60,779 bases of DNA from contig CAZVTR010000009.1 of the NCBI GenBank assembly GCA_964630305.1, forward strand, positions 1 to 60,779, in the 5' to 3' direction. How positions within the stretch are numbered: the stretch's first letter is position 1; each line of letters starts with the position of its first letter. The DNA is from JAKPPT01 sp964630305 (GTDB taxonomy: Bacteria > Spirochaetota > Spirochaetia > Treponematales > UBA12059). This document shows, piece after piece, positions 1-7,045 of the stretch. The translations under genes were made by a program, and so were the position numbers. Below the pieces are notes generated by a model that was not told where the DNA came from, did no database searches, and saw only the letters and a program-made list of their open reading frames with translations.

Positions 1-224
1 TTACAACAGTATCACTTACCAATACCGGAACATATCCGAGCAAAACTGTTGGATTTACACTGGAAGCGCAGACAGATAGGCATACGTATTGGAATTCTAA
101 AATTATGGAACTTGTGTTGCCACCAAAAGCATGCATCAAAATTACAATAGAAATATTTTATGAAAGTTTGGATGAAGTAATTCTTACTAATGGAATAAGT
201 GTTTATGATGTTTTTTCTGAATAG
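1..224 (+). CDS. 3' end of a truncated gene, unknown function
   Basis: An open frame runs from base 3 to a TAG at 222-224, giving about 73 residues with no internal start needed, so this is the tail of a gene that begins outside the window. The residues alternate hydrophobic and polar positions and look like a beta-rich domain. The last residues are NGISVYDVFSE. No family is recognised. It lies directly upstream of the first precursor cassette, so it may belong to the same island, possibly as another exported protein, but nothing in the visible part proves this. Confidence 0.5.
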   Translation, partial: TTVSLTNTGTYPSKTVGFTLEAQTDRHTYWNSKIMELVLPPKACIKITIEIFYESLDEVILTNGISVYDVFSE

Positions 225-233
225 CATTATTAA

Positions 234-285
234 TGCTATAATCAGGCTCGTCGAGTCTTTGATTATAGCACCAGTGGTACTGGTG
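234..285. repeat. Two adjacent inverted repeats before the first cassette
   Basis: TGCTATAATCA (234-244) is repeated in inverse as TGATTATAGCA (260-270). Immediately after it, CACCAGT (269-275) pairs with ACTGGTG (279-285) across GGT. The first hairpin lacks a T-run, so it is a weak terminator candidate for the truncated gene. The second could be an operator or processing site: its right half ACTGGTG is kept upstream of the 5040 and 6541 precursors even though the left half is not. Confidence 0.45.
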
Positions 286-325
286 CAAACACAAAAATTT
301 TGCATATACTATAAGGAGAAACACT
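279..325 (+). promoter_or_regulatory. Shared cassette-upstream element, copy 1
   Basis: This block of about 47 bp, starting ACTGGTGCAAAC and ending in the ribosome binding site AAGGAG plus AAACACT, recurs almost unchanged upstream of other precursor genes. It contains a -10-like TATACT and a short CAAAA/TTTTG dyad. TATACT lies only 15 bases before the ATG, so if it is the real -10 the transcript would start inside or just after the ribosome binding site. Its function as a promoter is inferred from conservation only. Confidence 0.5.
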
Positions 326-775
326 ATGCAAAAACGAATTCTTATAGTACTTATAGTACTCATCGCTCTCACAGCCGGAGCCTTTGCGCTCGATAAGAGC
401 CAGGCAGCAGCACGAGCACACAGCTTTGCGTTTACTTCAAACGCAAGCACAGCGACCGTGATACTCCCTGCTCAAGATGCATCACTCTTTGCCGGTCTTG
501 AAGGCACAGAGCTTACGGGTGATGAGATGATGATGGTTGAGGGGGAGGGTATTCCTGAAGGTATATCATTAGATGAAGGGGTATGGCACATAATTGCTCA
601 AGCAGATAATATATATATTGATATTCCTCAAATAGCTTTAAGTGTATTAGATAAAAATCAAAGAAAATTGGCTCAACCAATTTTAAACGTCTTAAATAAA
701 AAAGAAATTAGTTATAGAGTCTATCATAATTCAAAAACCAAACAAGATATCGTCATTATATGGACAAAACCATAA
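326..775 (+). CDS. Cassette 1 precursor: conserved leader plus variable core
   Basis: 149 residues. Residues 1-4 are basic (MQKR), 5-18 hydrophobic, and AFA at 19-21 is a good Sec signal peptidase site. Residues 22-75 are the conserved spacer and end in LTGDEMMMVEGEG. That fits the double-glycine leader pattern with L63 at -12, T64 at -11, E67 at -8, M68 at -7, V71 at -4 and G73 at -2, but E74 at -1. The 74-residue core is unlike the other cassettes and ends in a strand-like IVIIWTKP. The leader is much richer in G+C than the core. A ribosome binding site, AAGGAG, fixes the start. A secreted bacteriocin-like peptide is the best reading; activity is not shown. Confidence 0.7.
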   Translation: MQKRILIVLIVLIALTAGAFALDKSQAAARAHSFAFTSNASTATVILPAQDASLFAGLEGTELTGDEMMMVEGEGIPEGISLDEGVWHIIAQADNIYIDIPQIALSVLDKNQRKLAQPILNVLNKKEISYRVYHNSKTKQDIVIIWTKP

Positions 776-800
776 AGATTTTCAATGTGAGGAGAAAATT

Positions 801-1085
801 ATGTTTTTTTTGTCATTATTAATAGCTGGTCTATTATATGTTATTTCATTTTTAGTTGTTCATAAAAAACAAAAGTTATACTATGTTTTTTTGCCATATT
901 TTGGCATACTAGCTTTGTTAATAATAAATATTCTTATTAGTGATTATATGGATAATCTTGTAAACTCAAAAAATTTTTTTTCATGGTGGTTTTCTAATAA
1001 TGCACTATTACTAATTGTAAATACAATACTATGCGCTCCTTTTACTTTTTTTACCACAAAAATATTTTTTAAGAAAAGCAAATAA
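801..1085 (+). CDS. Cassette 1 partner, small membrane protein (three TM), putative immunity
   Basis: 94 residues with three hydrophobic segments at about 1-20, 27-47 and 65-88 and a basic C-terminus (KKSK). It starts 25 bases after the precursor stop with a clear GAGGAG site. The C-terminal third (WWFSNNALLL then CAPFTFFTTKI) resembles that of the 97-residue protein at 3350, which has WLFSNMTNLA and STPLTFISMRI at the same place, so the two form a small paralogous family. Very AT-rich. Position and size fit a bacteriocin immunity protein, but this is inference from context. No named family is recognised. Confidence 0.6.
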   Translation: MFFLSLLIAGLLYVISFLVVHKKQKLYYVFLPYFGILALLIINILISDYMDNLVNSKNFFSWWFSNNALLLIVNTILCAPFTFFTTKIFFKKSK

Positions 1086-1157
1086 TTTTGATTACTGGTT
1101 AATAATTCTATGCTATTGACCGGTTAAAACTATAAAAGTTGATATAGGTCCTTATCT

Positions 1158-1574
1158 ATGCAAAAACGAACTATTATGGTACTAGTAGTACTCATCGCTC
1201 TCACCGCTGGAGCCTTTGCGCTCGAAGAGAGTCAGGCAGCAGCACGAGCACACAGCTTTGCGTTTTCTGCTAACGCAAGCACAACAACCGTGATACTCCC
1301 TGCTCAGGATGCATCGCTCTTTGCCGGTCTTGAAGGCACAGAGCTTACGGGTGATGAGATGTTGATGGTGGAGGGGGAGGGTGTTGCTACTGGAGTAGCA
1401 GGTGCAATTATTGGTGGCGTTTTAGGAGGTCTGTATGAAAGTATTAAAACGACAGTTAGATTAGTTACAGGAAAAGAAAATAGGACAAATAAGGAAATTG
1501 GTAAAGCTGTCTTAGATTCAATGTTAAGTGGTGCAATTACAGGTGCTGCAGCAGCATATATTCCATTGCCATAG
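1158..1574 (+). CDS. Cassette 2 precursor, glycine-rich class II bacteriocin-like core
   Basis: 138 residues with the same signal peptide and spacer as the other precursors and LTGDEMLMVEGEG at residues 63-75. The 63-residue core is the most bacteriocin-like of the set. It begins with small residues and GAIIGGVLGGLY, has a basic centre, and ends with a second small-residue helix containing GAITGAAAAY. GxxxG-type helices of this kind are typical of pore-forming two-peptide class II bacteriocins. The shared upstream element is missing here, and only a weak AGGTCC precedes the ATG. A possible -35 (TTGACC) lies near 1117. It may also be read through from cassette 1. Confidence 0.7.
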   Translation: MQKRTIMVLVVLIALTAGAFALEESQAAARAHSFAFSANASTTTVILPAQDASLFAGLEGTELTGDEMLMVEGEGVATGVAGAIIGGVLGGLYESIKTTVRLVTGKENRTNKEIGKAVLDSMLSGAITGAAAAYIPLP

Positions 1575-1590
1575 CTAAAAGGGGAATAAA

Positions 1591-1794
1591 ATGAAAAAGT
1601 TTCTTGATTTATTTTTGAAAGGACTTTGGTGGTCGATACCTTTTTCAATTTTATTTTTTTTTACAAGATATTTAATTTTTAAAAAAAGTGATACTCTAAT
1701 TGATATAATAATAGGTATTCTTTTATTTACAATATTTGGAGGTCCATTATTTGTAGTATTAAAAAGTATTTTACAAAAACATAAAAAAAAATAA
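1591..1794 (+). CDS. Cassette 2 partner, 67-residue membrane protein, putative immunity
   Basis: 67 residues with two hydrophobic segments (about 10-30 and 35-60) and basic ends (MKK at the start, QKHKKK at the end). It begins 16 bases after the precursor stop with AGGGGAA as ribosome binding site. Small size, two membrane spans, a basic tail and tight coupling to a glycine-rich bacteriocin-like gene match many class II immunity proteins. It is not similar to the other partners in the array. Function is inferred from context only. Confidence 0.6.
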   Translation: MKKFLDLFLKGLWWSIPFSILFFFTRYLIFKKSDTLIDIIIGILLFTIFGGPLFVVLKSILQKHKKK

Positions 1795-1799
1795 TAATA

Positions 1800-1825
1800 A
1801 GGCAGTCTATTCAACACGACTGCCT
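1800..1825. terminator. Hairpin after cassette 2
   Basis: AGGCAGTC (1800-1807) pairs with GACTGCCT (1818-1825) across a 10-base loop. No T-run follows directly, although an AT-rich stretch begins a few bases later. It separates cassette 2 from the upstream element of cassette 3. Confidence 0.45.
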
Positions 1826-1888
1826 CGAAGAATTTTGCTAATTTTATTATTATTTAGTAAAACCAGAAAGATATAAATTTCAATTATT

Positions 1889-1921
1889 AAAAAATTTGCA
1901 TATACTGTAAGGAGAAACACT
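1889..1921 (+). promoter_or_regulatory. Shared cassette-upstream element, copy 2 (shortened)
   Basis: The right-hand part of the shared element is present (AAAAATTTGC, TATACTGTAAGGAG, AAACACT), but the left part with ACTGGTGCAAACAC is absent. The conserved core of the element is therefore the last ~33 bases before the ATG. Confidence 0.45.
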
Positions 1922-2425
1922 ATGCAAAAACGAATTCTTATAGTACCTATAGTACTCATCGCTCTCACCGCCGGAGCCTTTGCGCTCGATCAGAGTCAGG
2001 CTGCAGTACGAGCACACAGCTTTGCGTTTACTGCTAACGCAAGCACAGCGACCGTGATACTCCCTGTTCAGGATGCATCGCTCTTTGCCGGTCTTGAAGG
2101 CACAGAGCTTACGGGTGATGATCTTTTCGCTGGCGTGGAAGGAAATATGCTGACAGATCAATATTTAACTAATATTTGCGGTGGGTATGATCCTGATAGC
2201 GGTGTTGGTAATAATTTTCGAGTGGCGAACTATTATGCTATATATGATTATTTTCATAGCCCATTGACACCTGAAGAACAAAAAAAAGTGAATATCATTG
2301 TTACTACTGCAGGAATTCTTACAGGCATTTGCTTGCCACCTCCAGCTAATGCCATAGTATCGACCGCGATTGCTGTAGGAAGTTGTTATCTTTCTAATTA
2401 TGATATAGATCATCAAAATCGATAA
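1922..2425 (+). CDS. Cassette 3 precursor with a second, canonical double-glycine motif
   Basis: 167 residues. The shared leader is kept to LTGDD (63-67), then changes, and a second site follows: MLTDQYLTNICGG at 76-88. This fits the bacteriocin double-glycine rule exactly, with L77 at -12, T78 at -11, Y81 at -8, L82 at -7, I85 at -4 and G87-G88 at -2/-1. The core after it is 79 residues and includes a hydrophobic segment around ILTGICLPPPANAIVSTAIA and two cysteines. A proline (LIVPIV) interrupts the signal peptide core. This copy is the strongest evidence that the family uses Gly-Gly type cleavage. Confidence 0.7.
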   Translation: MQKRILIVPIVLIALTAGAFALDQSQAAVRAHSFAFTANASTATVILPVQDASLFAGLEGTELTGDDLFAGVEGNMLTDQYLTNICGGYDPDSGVGNNFRVANYYAIYDYFHSPLTPEEQKKVNIIVTTAGILTGICLPPPANAIVSTAIAVGSCYLSNYDIDHQNR

Positions 2426-2434
2426 TTATTAAAA

Positions 2435-2471
2435 GCCCTCATATTAATCCATTATTAGGTAATATGAGGGC
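2435..2471 (+). terminator. Perfect 11-bp hairpin between cassette 3 precursor and partner
   Basis: GCCCTCATATT (2435-2445) and AATATGAGGGC (2461-2471) are perfect inverse repeats with a 15-base loop and no T-run. The position, directly after the precursor and before the membrane genes, suits an mRNA-stabilising or attenuating stem that keeps precursor output above partner output. Confidence 0.55.
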
Positions 2472-2485
2472 GAAAGGTTGTTATT

Positions 2486-3292
2486 ATGCAGATGTACTCT
2501 TTGGTTAATAAAATGTGGATACTCATTGTTATATGTTTGGTTGTATTAATGCTTTTTGTAAACAATATGCTAATAAGTAATATTCTTATTATTTTAATTA
2601 GCGCGTTATCTTTATTAATTATTTCATTAAATATTTATAGTGCATTTTTGAACTCAATACAGAAGTATTACCTTATAATATTTTTCATAATTATTTTATT
2701 TAATGTTTTTGACTTAGTTACTACATATTTATTGTTTCGACGTTATAACTTTAATTATAAAATCGAAGCAAATATTTTCATTCGAACCTTATTTTTGAAT
2801 TTAGGCTTGAGAAAAACCTTTCTTTTTTTATCGATTTTAAAGTCCTTAATTTCATCATTTACTGCTTATCAAGTTGCAATTTTCTTTAAAGTATTTCCAC
2901 TTGCTAAGGAAAAAATTGAAGCACATAATTATGACTACTTAATTCCCGAAAAGTATACAGATTTCAATCATTTTGTCAAATCTATGATTGAAAAGTATAA
3001 AATAAAAATATATGATGTTAAAATTAAAAAGGATAATTTTATTCTTAATTTAGAAATGCTGAATCAGGACGAATATACTCCATTGCTTATGATGTCTTAT
3101 GATTACAGTATTCCTGCTTTTTTTATATTGGTTATTGTATTTGGAAATGCTATTCAATATATCTTTCCCAAAATAATTATTACCTACCAACTCTATTGGG
3201 TAATACTTGGTTCTTGTGTTATTTTTATATTCTTTTTAAGATGGCTATTTTATAAGTATATCAGAAAATCAATTATTAACAATGTCAATTGA
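2486..3292 (+). CDS. Cassette 3 partner, polytopic membrane protein (paralogue of the 4175 gene)
   Basis: 268 residues, strongly hydrophobic, about six membrane segments with a soluble stretch near residues 140-195. The motif NVFDLVTTYLLF followed by IEANIFIR matches NALDLITTLPIF followed by IEANLYFR in the cassette 4 partner at 4175, so these two proteins are paralogues. The D-L-x-T-T and E-A-N arrangement recalls small polytopic families of unknown function, but no family is assigned. ATG codons at 2486 and 2492 are both usable; AAAGG precedes them. Putative immunity or processing partner by position. Confidence 0.55.
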   Translation: MQMYSLVNKMWILIVICLVVLMLFVNNMLISNILIILISALSLLIISLNIYSAFLNSIQKYYLIIFFIIILFNVFDLVTTYLLFRRYNFNYKIEANIFIRTLFLNLGLRKTFLFLSILKSLISSFTAYQVAIFFKVFPLAKEKIEAHNYDYLIPEKYTDFNHFVKSMIEKYKIKIYDVKIKKDNFILNLEMLNQDEYTPLLMMSYDYSIPAFFILVIVFGNAIQYIFPKIIITYQLYWVILGSCVIFIFFLRWLFYKYIRKSIINNVN

Positions 3293-3349
3293 AAAATTGT
3301 TTATGGTATTTGCTTTTAATAGCATAGACAAACAAAAAGTGAGGTAGAT

Positions 3350-3643
3350 ATGAATCACAATATTTTTGTATTACTATTTATTATGTTAGAAATAATAACA
3401 ATTGCAGCAATTGTTATAAAGAAAATAAAATCACAAATTGTTATTTTTGTTCCCTACTGCGTTACAATAATTTTTGCAGTGCTAGTATATGTTATTAAAG
3501 ATACAGTCTTAATTAAATCAATAGCAAAAAATGATGTATTATGGTTGTTTTCTAATATGACAAATCTGGCATTTATCATGGCTCTTCTAAGCACTCCACT
3601 TACATTTATATCAATGCGTATCATTAGTAAATATAGAAGTTAA
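3350..3643 (+). CDS. Cassette 3 second partner, 97-residue membrane protein
   Basis: 97 residues with three hydrophobic segments (about 3-23, 28-48, 64-90) and a basic tail (KYRS). It resembles the 94-residue partner of cassette 1 in length, layout and the C-terminal W-x-FSN and P-x-TF pattern. It starts with a GTGAGGTAG site upstream. It lies 25 bases before the cassette 4 precursor ATG, which has no full upstream element of its own, so the two are probably cotranscribed. Putative immunity protein, by context. Confidence 0.55.
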   Translation: MNHNIFVLLFIMLEIITIAAIVIKKIKSQIVIFVPYCVTIIFAVLVYVIKDTVLIKSIAKNDVLWLFSNMTNLAFIMALLSTPLTFISMRIISKYRS

Positions 3644-3668
3644 ATATTTGAATAAATGGAGAAACACT

Positions 3669-4109
3669 ATGCAAAAACGAATTGTTATAGTACTTATAGT
3701 ACTCATCGCTCTCACCGCTGGAGCCTTTGCGCTCGATCAGAATGAGGCCGCAGCACGAGCACACAGCTTTGCGTTTACTGCTAACGCAAGCACAACAACT
3801 GTGATACTCTCTGCTTGGGATGCATCACTCTTTGCCGGCATTGAAGGCACAGAGCTTTCGGGTGATGAGATGGTGATGGTTGAGGGATCACAGCTTCCGC
3901 AGGATAGTTTTGGGAAAGATAATTTTTGGTTACAAGAAAATTATGGAGACAATTCTGAGCCTTTTGAGTGGGAAGTTCTTCTTTTGGCCTTAGATGTAGC
4001 AACAATACCATTAGGTTTTGCAAATATTCCACGAGCAGTTCAACTTGTAGTTGCTTCTTATTCTGCATTAAGAATTTTACACACTTGCACTACATATAGG
4101 TCAAAATAA
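3669..4109 (+). CDS. Cassette 4 precursor: conserved leader plus variable core
   Basis: 146 residues. The ATG at 3669, not one seven codons earlier, aligns with all other family members and follows GGAGAAACACT. The leader is complete and ends LSGDEMVMVEGSQ, putting G73-S74 at -2/-1. Gly-Ser is a known alternative to Gly-Gly in double-glycine leaders. The core has an acidic aromatic start (DNFWLQENYGDN), a hydrophobic middle (LLLALDVATIPLGF), and a basic end with one cysteine. Only the last ~11 bases of the shared upstream element are present. Confidence 0.7.
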   Translation: MQKRIVIVLIVLIALTAGAFALDQNEAAARAHSFAFTANASTTTVILSAWDASLFAGIEGTELSGDEMVMVEGSQLPQDSFGKDNFWLQENYGDNSEPFEWEVLLLALDVATIPLGFANIPRAVQLVVASYSALRILHTCTTYRSK

Positions 4110-4112
4110 AAA

Positions 4113-4144
4113 TTTATCCAGCTGTTTTAAATCAGCTGGATAAA
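4113..4144 (+). terminator. Perfect 12-bp hairpin between cassette 4 precursor and partner
   Basis: TTTATCCAGCTG (4113-4124) and CAGCTGGATAAA (4133-4144) pair perfectly with an 8-base AT loop. It begins three bases after the precursor stop. It lacks a clear T-run, so partial termination or 3'-end protection is more likely than a full stop. Confidence 0.55.
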
Positions 4145-4174
4145 GAGAAAAATTTTATTGAGGTAATTTATTTT

Positions 4175-4942
4175 ATGGAAGACAGATTATATAAACTATT
4201 CCCTGACGTGTTTTTATCATTCTATTTTATTCTGTTTTTTACTTTTTCATTGAGTACCTTGTTAAAAATTAGAAATGCTACGTATATAATTGCGTTAATA
4301 ATTGTTTTGTTAAGTATATACATAATAGTAATTTTTACAAAATTATTGCAAAAAAGGTATTTTTTATATAATTTTATTTTATCGTGGCTATTAAATGCTT
4401 TGGATTTAATAACTACACTGCCAATCTTTAATAACAATATTTTAATTGAAGCTAATTTGTATTTCAGGTTTATTTATAATTTTATGCACCCAACTGTTGC
4501 AATAATAATCATTTTTAATTTCAAATTAACCGTTTTTACAATAGTAGTATATTTATTACAAAAGTTCGATAATGCATCAATTCCAGAAAGAACATATAAA
4601 AATGATGATTTAACGCATGCTATGGAATTTGTTTATAAGTCAAGATATAGAGTTTTTTTTAGTATTTTTACAAAAACAAGTGTAAAACTAGAAGATATGT
4701 TTGCAGAAATGCTTAATGCATACTATTATGTTTTTTATAAGTTTAGTAAATATATAATAATATTTTCGTTATATATACCAATAAATAATATAGTTCAAAT
4801 TCTTAATATTCCTATAATAATAAAAAATATTGTATTTTATTTTTTTTATGTTTTAGTAATATTCTTAGTAATTTTTCAAATATTTTCTAGAAATAAATAT
4901 TTTAGAAAGTATATGACTATTCAAAAAGATAAATATTTATGA
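4175..4942 (+). CDS. Cassette 4 partner, polytopic membrane protein
   Basis: 255 residues, very AT-rich, about six membrane segments, with a soluble loop near residues 135-180. It shares the D-L-I-T-T and I-E-A-N blocks with the 268-residue partner of cassette 3, so the two cassettes carry related partners although their precursor cores look unrelated. A GAGGTAA site lies about 12 bases before the ATG. Putative immunity protein; no family recognised. Confidence 0.55.
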   Translation: MEDRLYKLFPDVFLSFYFILFFTFSLSTLLKIRNATYIIALIIVLLSIYIIVIFTKLLQKRYFLYNFILSWLLNALDLITTLPIFNNNILIEANLYFRFIYNFMHPTVAIIIIFNFKLTVFTIVVYLLQKFDNASIPERTYKNDDLTHAMEFVYKSRYRVFFSIFTKTSVKLEDMFAEMLNAYYYVFYKFSKYIIIFSLYIPINNIVQILNIPIIIKNIVFYFFYVLVIFLVIFQIFSRNKYFRKYMTIQKDKYL

Positions 4943-4992
4943 AAGTTATTGTTCAGCTGTTTATACTTCACAATATAAACTATCAGAGTAAT

Positions 4993-5039
4993 ACTGGTGC
5001 AAACACAAAAATTTTGTATATACTGTAAGGAGAAACACT
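4993..5039 (+). promoter_or_regulatory. Shared cassette-upstream element, copy 3
   Basis: Full-length copy from ACTGGTGCAAACAC through TATACTGTAAGGAG and AAACACT to the ATG at 5040. It differs from copy 1 by single bases only (TTTTGTATA for TTTTGCATA). Confidence 0.5.
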
Positions 5040-5486
5040 ATGCAAAAACGAATTTTTATGGTACTTATAGTACTACTCGCACTCACCGCTGGAGCCTTTG
5101 CGCTCGATCAGAATGAGGCAGCAGCACGAGCACACAGCTTTGCGTTTACTGCTAACGTAAGCACAACAACCGTGATACTGCCCGATCAGGATGCATCACT
5201 CTTTGCCGGCATTGAAGGCACAGAGCTTTCGGGTGATGAGATGATGATGGTTGAGGGGGAGGGACCGACACCTAATTTAATTGATAACTTATGGTACTCA
5301 CCATATGGAGAATTAAATTATGCAACGCGTGGTCGAAATCTTAATATGAAGAAGAAAATTATTGTGCTTTTCGATTGGGAAATAAATACTGGTTTTGGTG
5401 TTACATTTGATAGTGACCATGTGTCAGTTTCTACTCCAATTTTCACTATTACAATCACAGATGTTGAATATGATGCTACTAAGTAA
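5040..5486 (+). CDS. Cassette 5 precursor: conserved leader plus beta-rich core
   Basis: 148 residues. The leader is complete and ends LSGDEMMMVEGEG at 63-75. The core of about 73 residues begins PTPNLIDNLWYSPYGELN, has a basic patch (NMKKK), and ends with alternating strands (VSVSTPIFTITITDVEY). This is unlike the helical cores of cassettes 2 and 4, so cores in the array differ in predicted fold. The start is set by AAGGAG. The gene is paired with a CPBP-family protease immediately downstream across a hairpin. Confidence 0.7.
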   Translation: MQKRIFMVLIVLLALTAGAFALDQNEAAARAHSFAFTANVSTTTVILPDQDASLFAGIEGTELSGDEMMMVEGEGPTPNLIDNLWYSPYGELNYATRGRNLNMKKKIIVLFDWEINTGFGVTFDSDHVSVSTPIFTITITDVEYDATK

Positions 5487-5497
5487 TTAGGGTAGTT

Positions 5498-5534
5498 TTA
5501 AGCCTGCTATTTTGAAACAGCAGGCTTAAGTTTT
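5498..5534 (+). terminator. Perfect 11-bp hairpin between cassette 5 precursor and partner
   Basis: TTAAGCCTGCT (5498-5508) and AGCAGGCTTAA (5519-5529) pair perfectly across a 10-base loop and are followed by GTTTT. Of the four intercistronic hairpins this one looks most like a real, probably leaky, Rho-independent terminator. Confidence 0.6.
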
Positions 5535-5551
5535 ATTATTAGGAGAATAAA

Positions 5552-6337
5552 GTGAAAAATAAAAGTTTTATACTTATGCTACTAATAAATTACTTAGTTT
5601 GCTCTATACTGATTTTTTTATTTTTTTTATTTTCTGCTAAAGTGTTAATTTTAATGATAGATTTAAAATCTATTTCTAAATCATTATCTTTTTCTTTAAC
5701 ATATATATCAAATAATATTTTATTCCCTGTTTTATTTATATTGTTTTCAATTTGTTTTTACCAAATAATTAAAAAAAGAATAAAAGTTATAGATACTACG
5801 TCATTACGAAATAAGAAAAAACCAAATATGCTCTTATTTTTTATATTAATAGTTGCTATTGTTTTATTGCAATTAATTTTAACAAATGTGTTTGATGTAA
5901 ATCCTATTAGTGAAAAAAATATACCAAGCGAGATTATTATTATTGCTTGTGTATATGGTTGTATTGTTGCACCTATTATTGAAGAGTATTATTTTAGATA
6001 TATATTTTTTAAAATGTATGGTAAATTTAATACATTTTCAATTATTTTAAATGCAATTTATTTTTCTATTTTCCATTACAAGGATATTTTGGGTTTTGTT
6101 TTATTCTTCATTATTGCATTGTTTTTTTTAACAATTTTTTATGTAATTTTCAATTCATTGTTTTTAAATATTATTTTGCACGCTATTAATAACTCATGTT
6201 TTTATTTTTTTGGAATTTTATTGCATAATTCAAATTTTCCGAATATGATTTTTGTTTTTATGTTATTATTGTTAATTATTTTGTTATATTATATTTATAA
6301 AATGTATAGGAAATTTTATGAAACTTGTATTCAGTAA
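5552..6337 (+). CDS. CPBP-family intramembrane metalloprotease, cassette 5 partner
   Basis: 261 residues, GTG start with AGGAGA upstream, about seven or eight membrane segments. All three CPBP (Abi/CAAX protease-like) motifs are intact: EEYYFR with E144-E145 and R149, FSIFH with H175, and HAINN with H210 and N214. CPBP proteins act in the membrane. In lactic acid bacteria related proteins sit beside class II bacteriocin genes as immunity or maturation factors. Here the gene follows a precursor and its hairpin. It may protect the producer or process the peptide; the sequence cannot decide which. Confidence 0.75.
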   Translation: MKNKSFILMLLINYLVCSILIFLFFLFSAKVLILMIDLKSISKSLSFSLTYISNNILFPVLFILFSICFYQIIKKRIKVIDTTSLRNKKKPNMLLFFILIVAIVLLQLILTNVFDVNPISEKNIPSEIIIIACVYGCIVAPIIEEYYFRYIFFKMYGKFNTFSIILNAIYFSIFHYKDILGFVLFFIIALFFLTIFYVIFNSLFLNIILHAINNSCFYFFGILLHNSNFPNMIFVFMLLLLIILLYYIYKMYRKFYETCIQ

Positions 6338-6491
6338 ATATTCATTCATAATATACAATAATTTATATGTAATTTCTTATTATTTTTTAAGAATCACTTT
6401 CTTACTCATTGTTTCATATGATTTCTATGTTGTTAGAAACATAAAACTGCATGAAATTTTAAAAAATAACAGTTTTAAGAAAGATACTTAA
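6318..6491 (+). CDS. 57-residue hydrophobic mini-protein overlapping the CPBP gene
   Basis: An open frame of 57 codons starts at ATG 6318 inside the 3' end of the CPBP gene (20-base overlap) and ends with TAA at 6489-6491, directly before the next cassette element. TAGGA lies about seven bases upstream of the ATG. The product has a hydrophobic, aromatic segment near residues 10-38 and a basic, polar tail (NNSFKKDT). It is the size of the small immunity-type proteins in this array and otherwise the stretch would be empty. Coding status is uncertain because AT-rich DNA gives few chance stops in some frames. Confidence 0.4.
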   Translation: MKLVFSKYSFIIYNNLYVISYYFLRITFLLIVSYDFYVVRNIKLHEILKNNSFKKDT

Positions 6492-6493
6492 AT

Positions 6494-6540
6494 ACTGGTG
6501 CAAACACAAAAATTTTGCATATACTGTAAGGAGAAACACT
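6494..6540 (+). promoter_or_regulatory. Shared cassette-upstream element, copy 4
   Basis: Full-length copy of the 47-bp element, nearly identical to those before 326 and 5040, directly abutting the ATG at 6541. Confidence 0.5.
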
Positions 6541-7010
6541 ATGCAAAAACGAATTGTTATGGTACTTATAGTGCTACTCGCTCTCACCGCTGGAGCCTTT
6601 GCGCTCGAAGAGAGTCAGGCAGCAGCACGAGCACACAGCTTTGCGTTTACTGCTAACGCAAGCACAACAACTGTGATATTCCCTGCTCAGGATGCATCAC
6701 TCTTTGCCGGTCTTGAAGGCACAGAGCTTTCGGGTGATGAGATGATGATGGTTGAGGGAGAGGGACCATTTGTGCGACCAACATCTATTGGGTTAGATGG
6801 CTGTGCTCAGATGGGAACACCTGATCCAATTATAATGAATAAATTAGCGAAACAGTGCAGACTTCTACAGGCAGAGACTTTCAAAACGGTACGGTGACTG
6901 AAGGTGGGGTGAAGTTTCCTCCAAGCCTTGGCGTTAGCCATGACTTTGTAAATAATGAAACTACATATGAATTTTTTATATTCTGGTGGGTTGTAAAACA
7001 TGATAGATAA
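6541..7010 (+). pseudogene. Cassette 6 precursor with a likely one-base frameshift in its core
   Basis: The leader is intact (ends LSGDEMMMVEGEG). The frame as read closes after 118 residues at 6897. From 6843 another frame stays open to a TAA at 7008-7010 and encodes a plausible core tail (NGTVTEGGVKFPPSLGV and later TTYEFFIFWWVVKHDR). One extra A in the run at about 6840 (AATAAATTAG) would join the two into a precursor of about 156 residues, similar to the other family members. Either the core carries a real deletion or the base is a sequencing error. The tail lies 35 bases before the CPBP partner. No hairpin follows this copy. Confidence 0.6.
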
Positions 7011-7045
7011 TATTGCCATCTAATTACTGATAATAAAGGGTAGTA

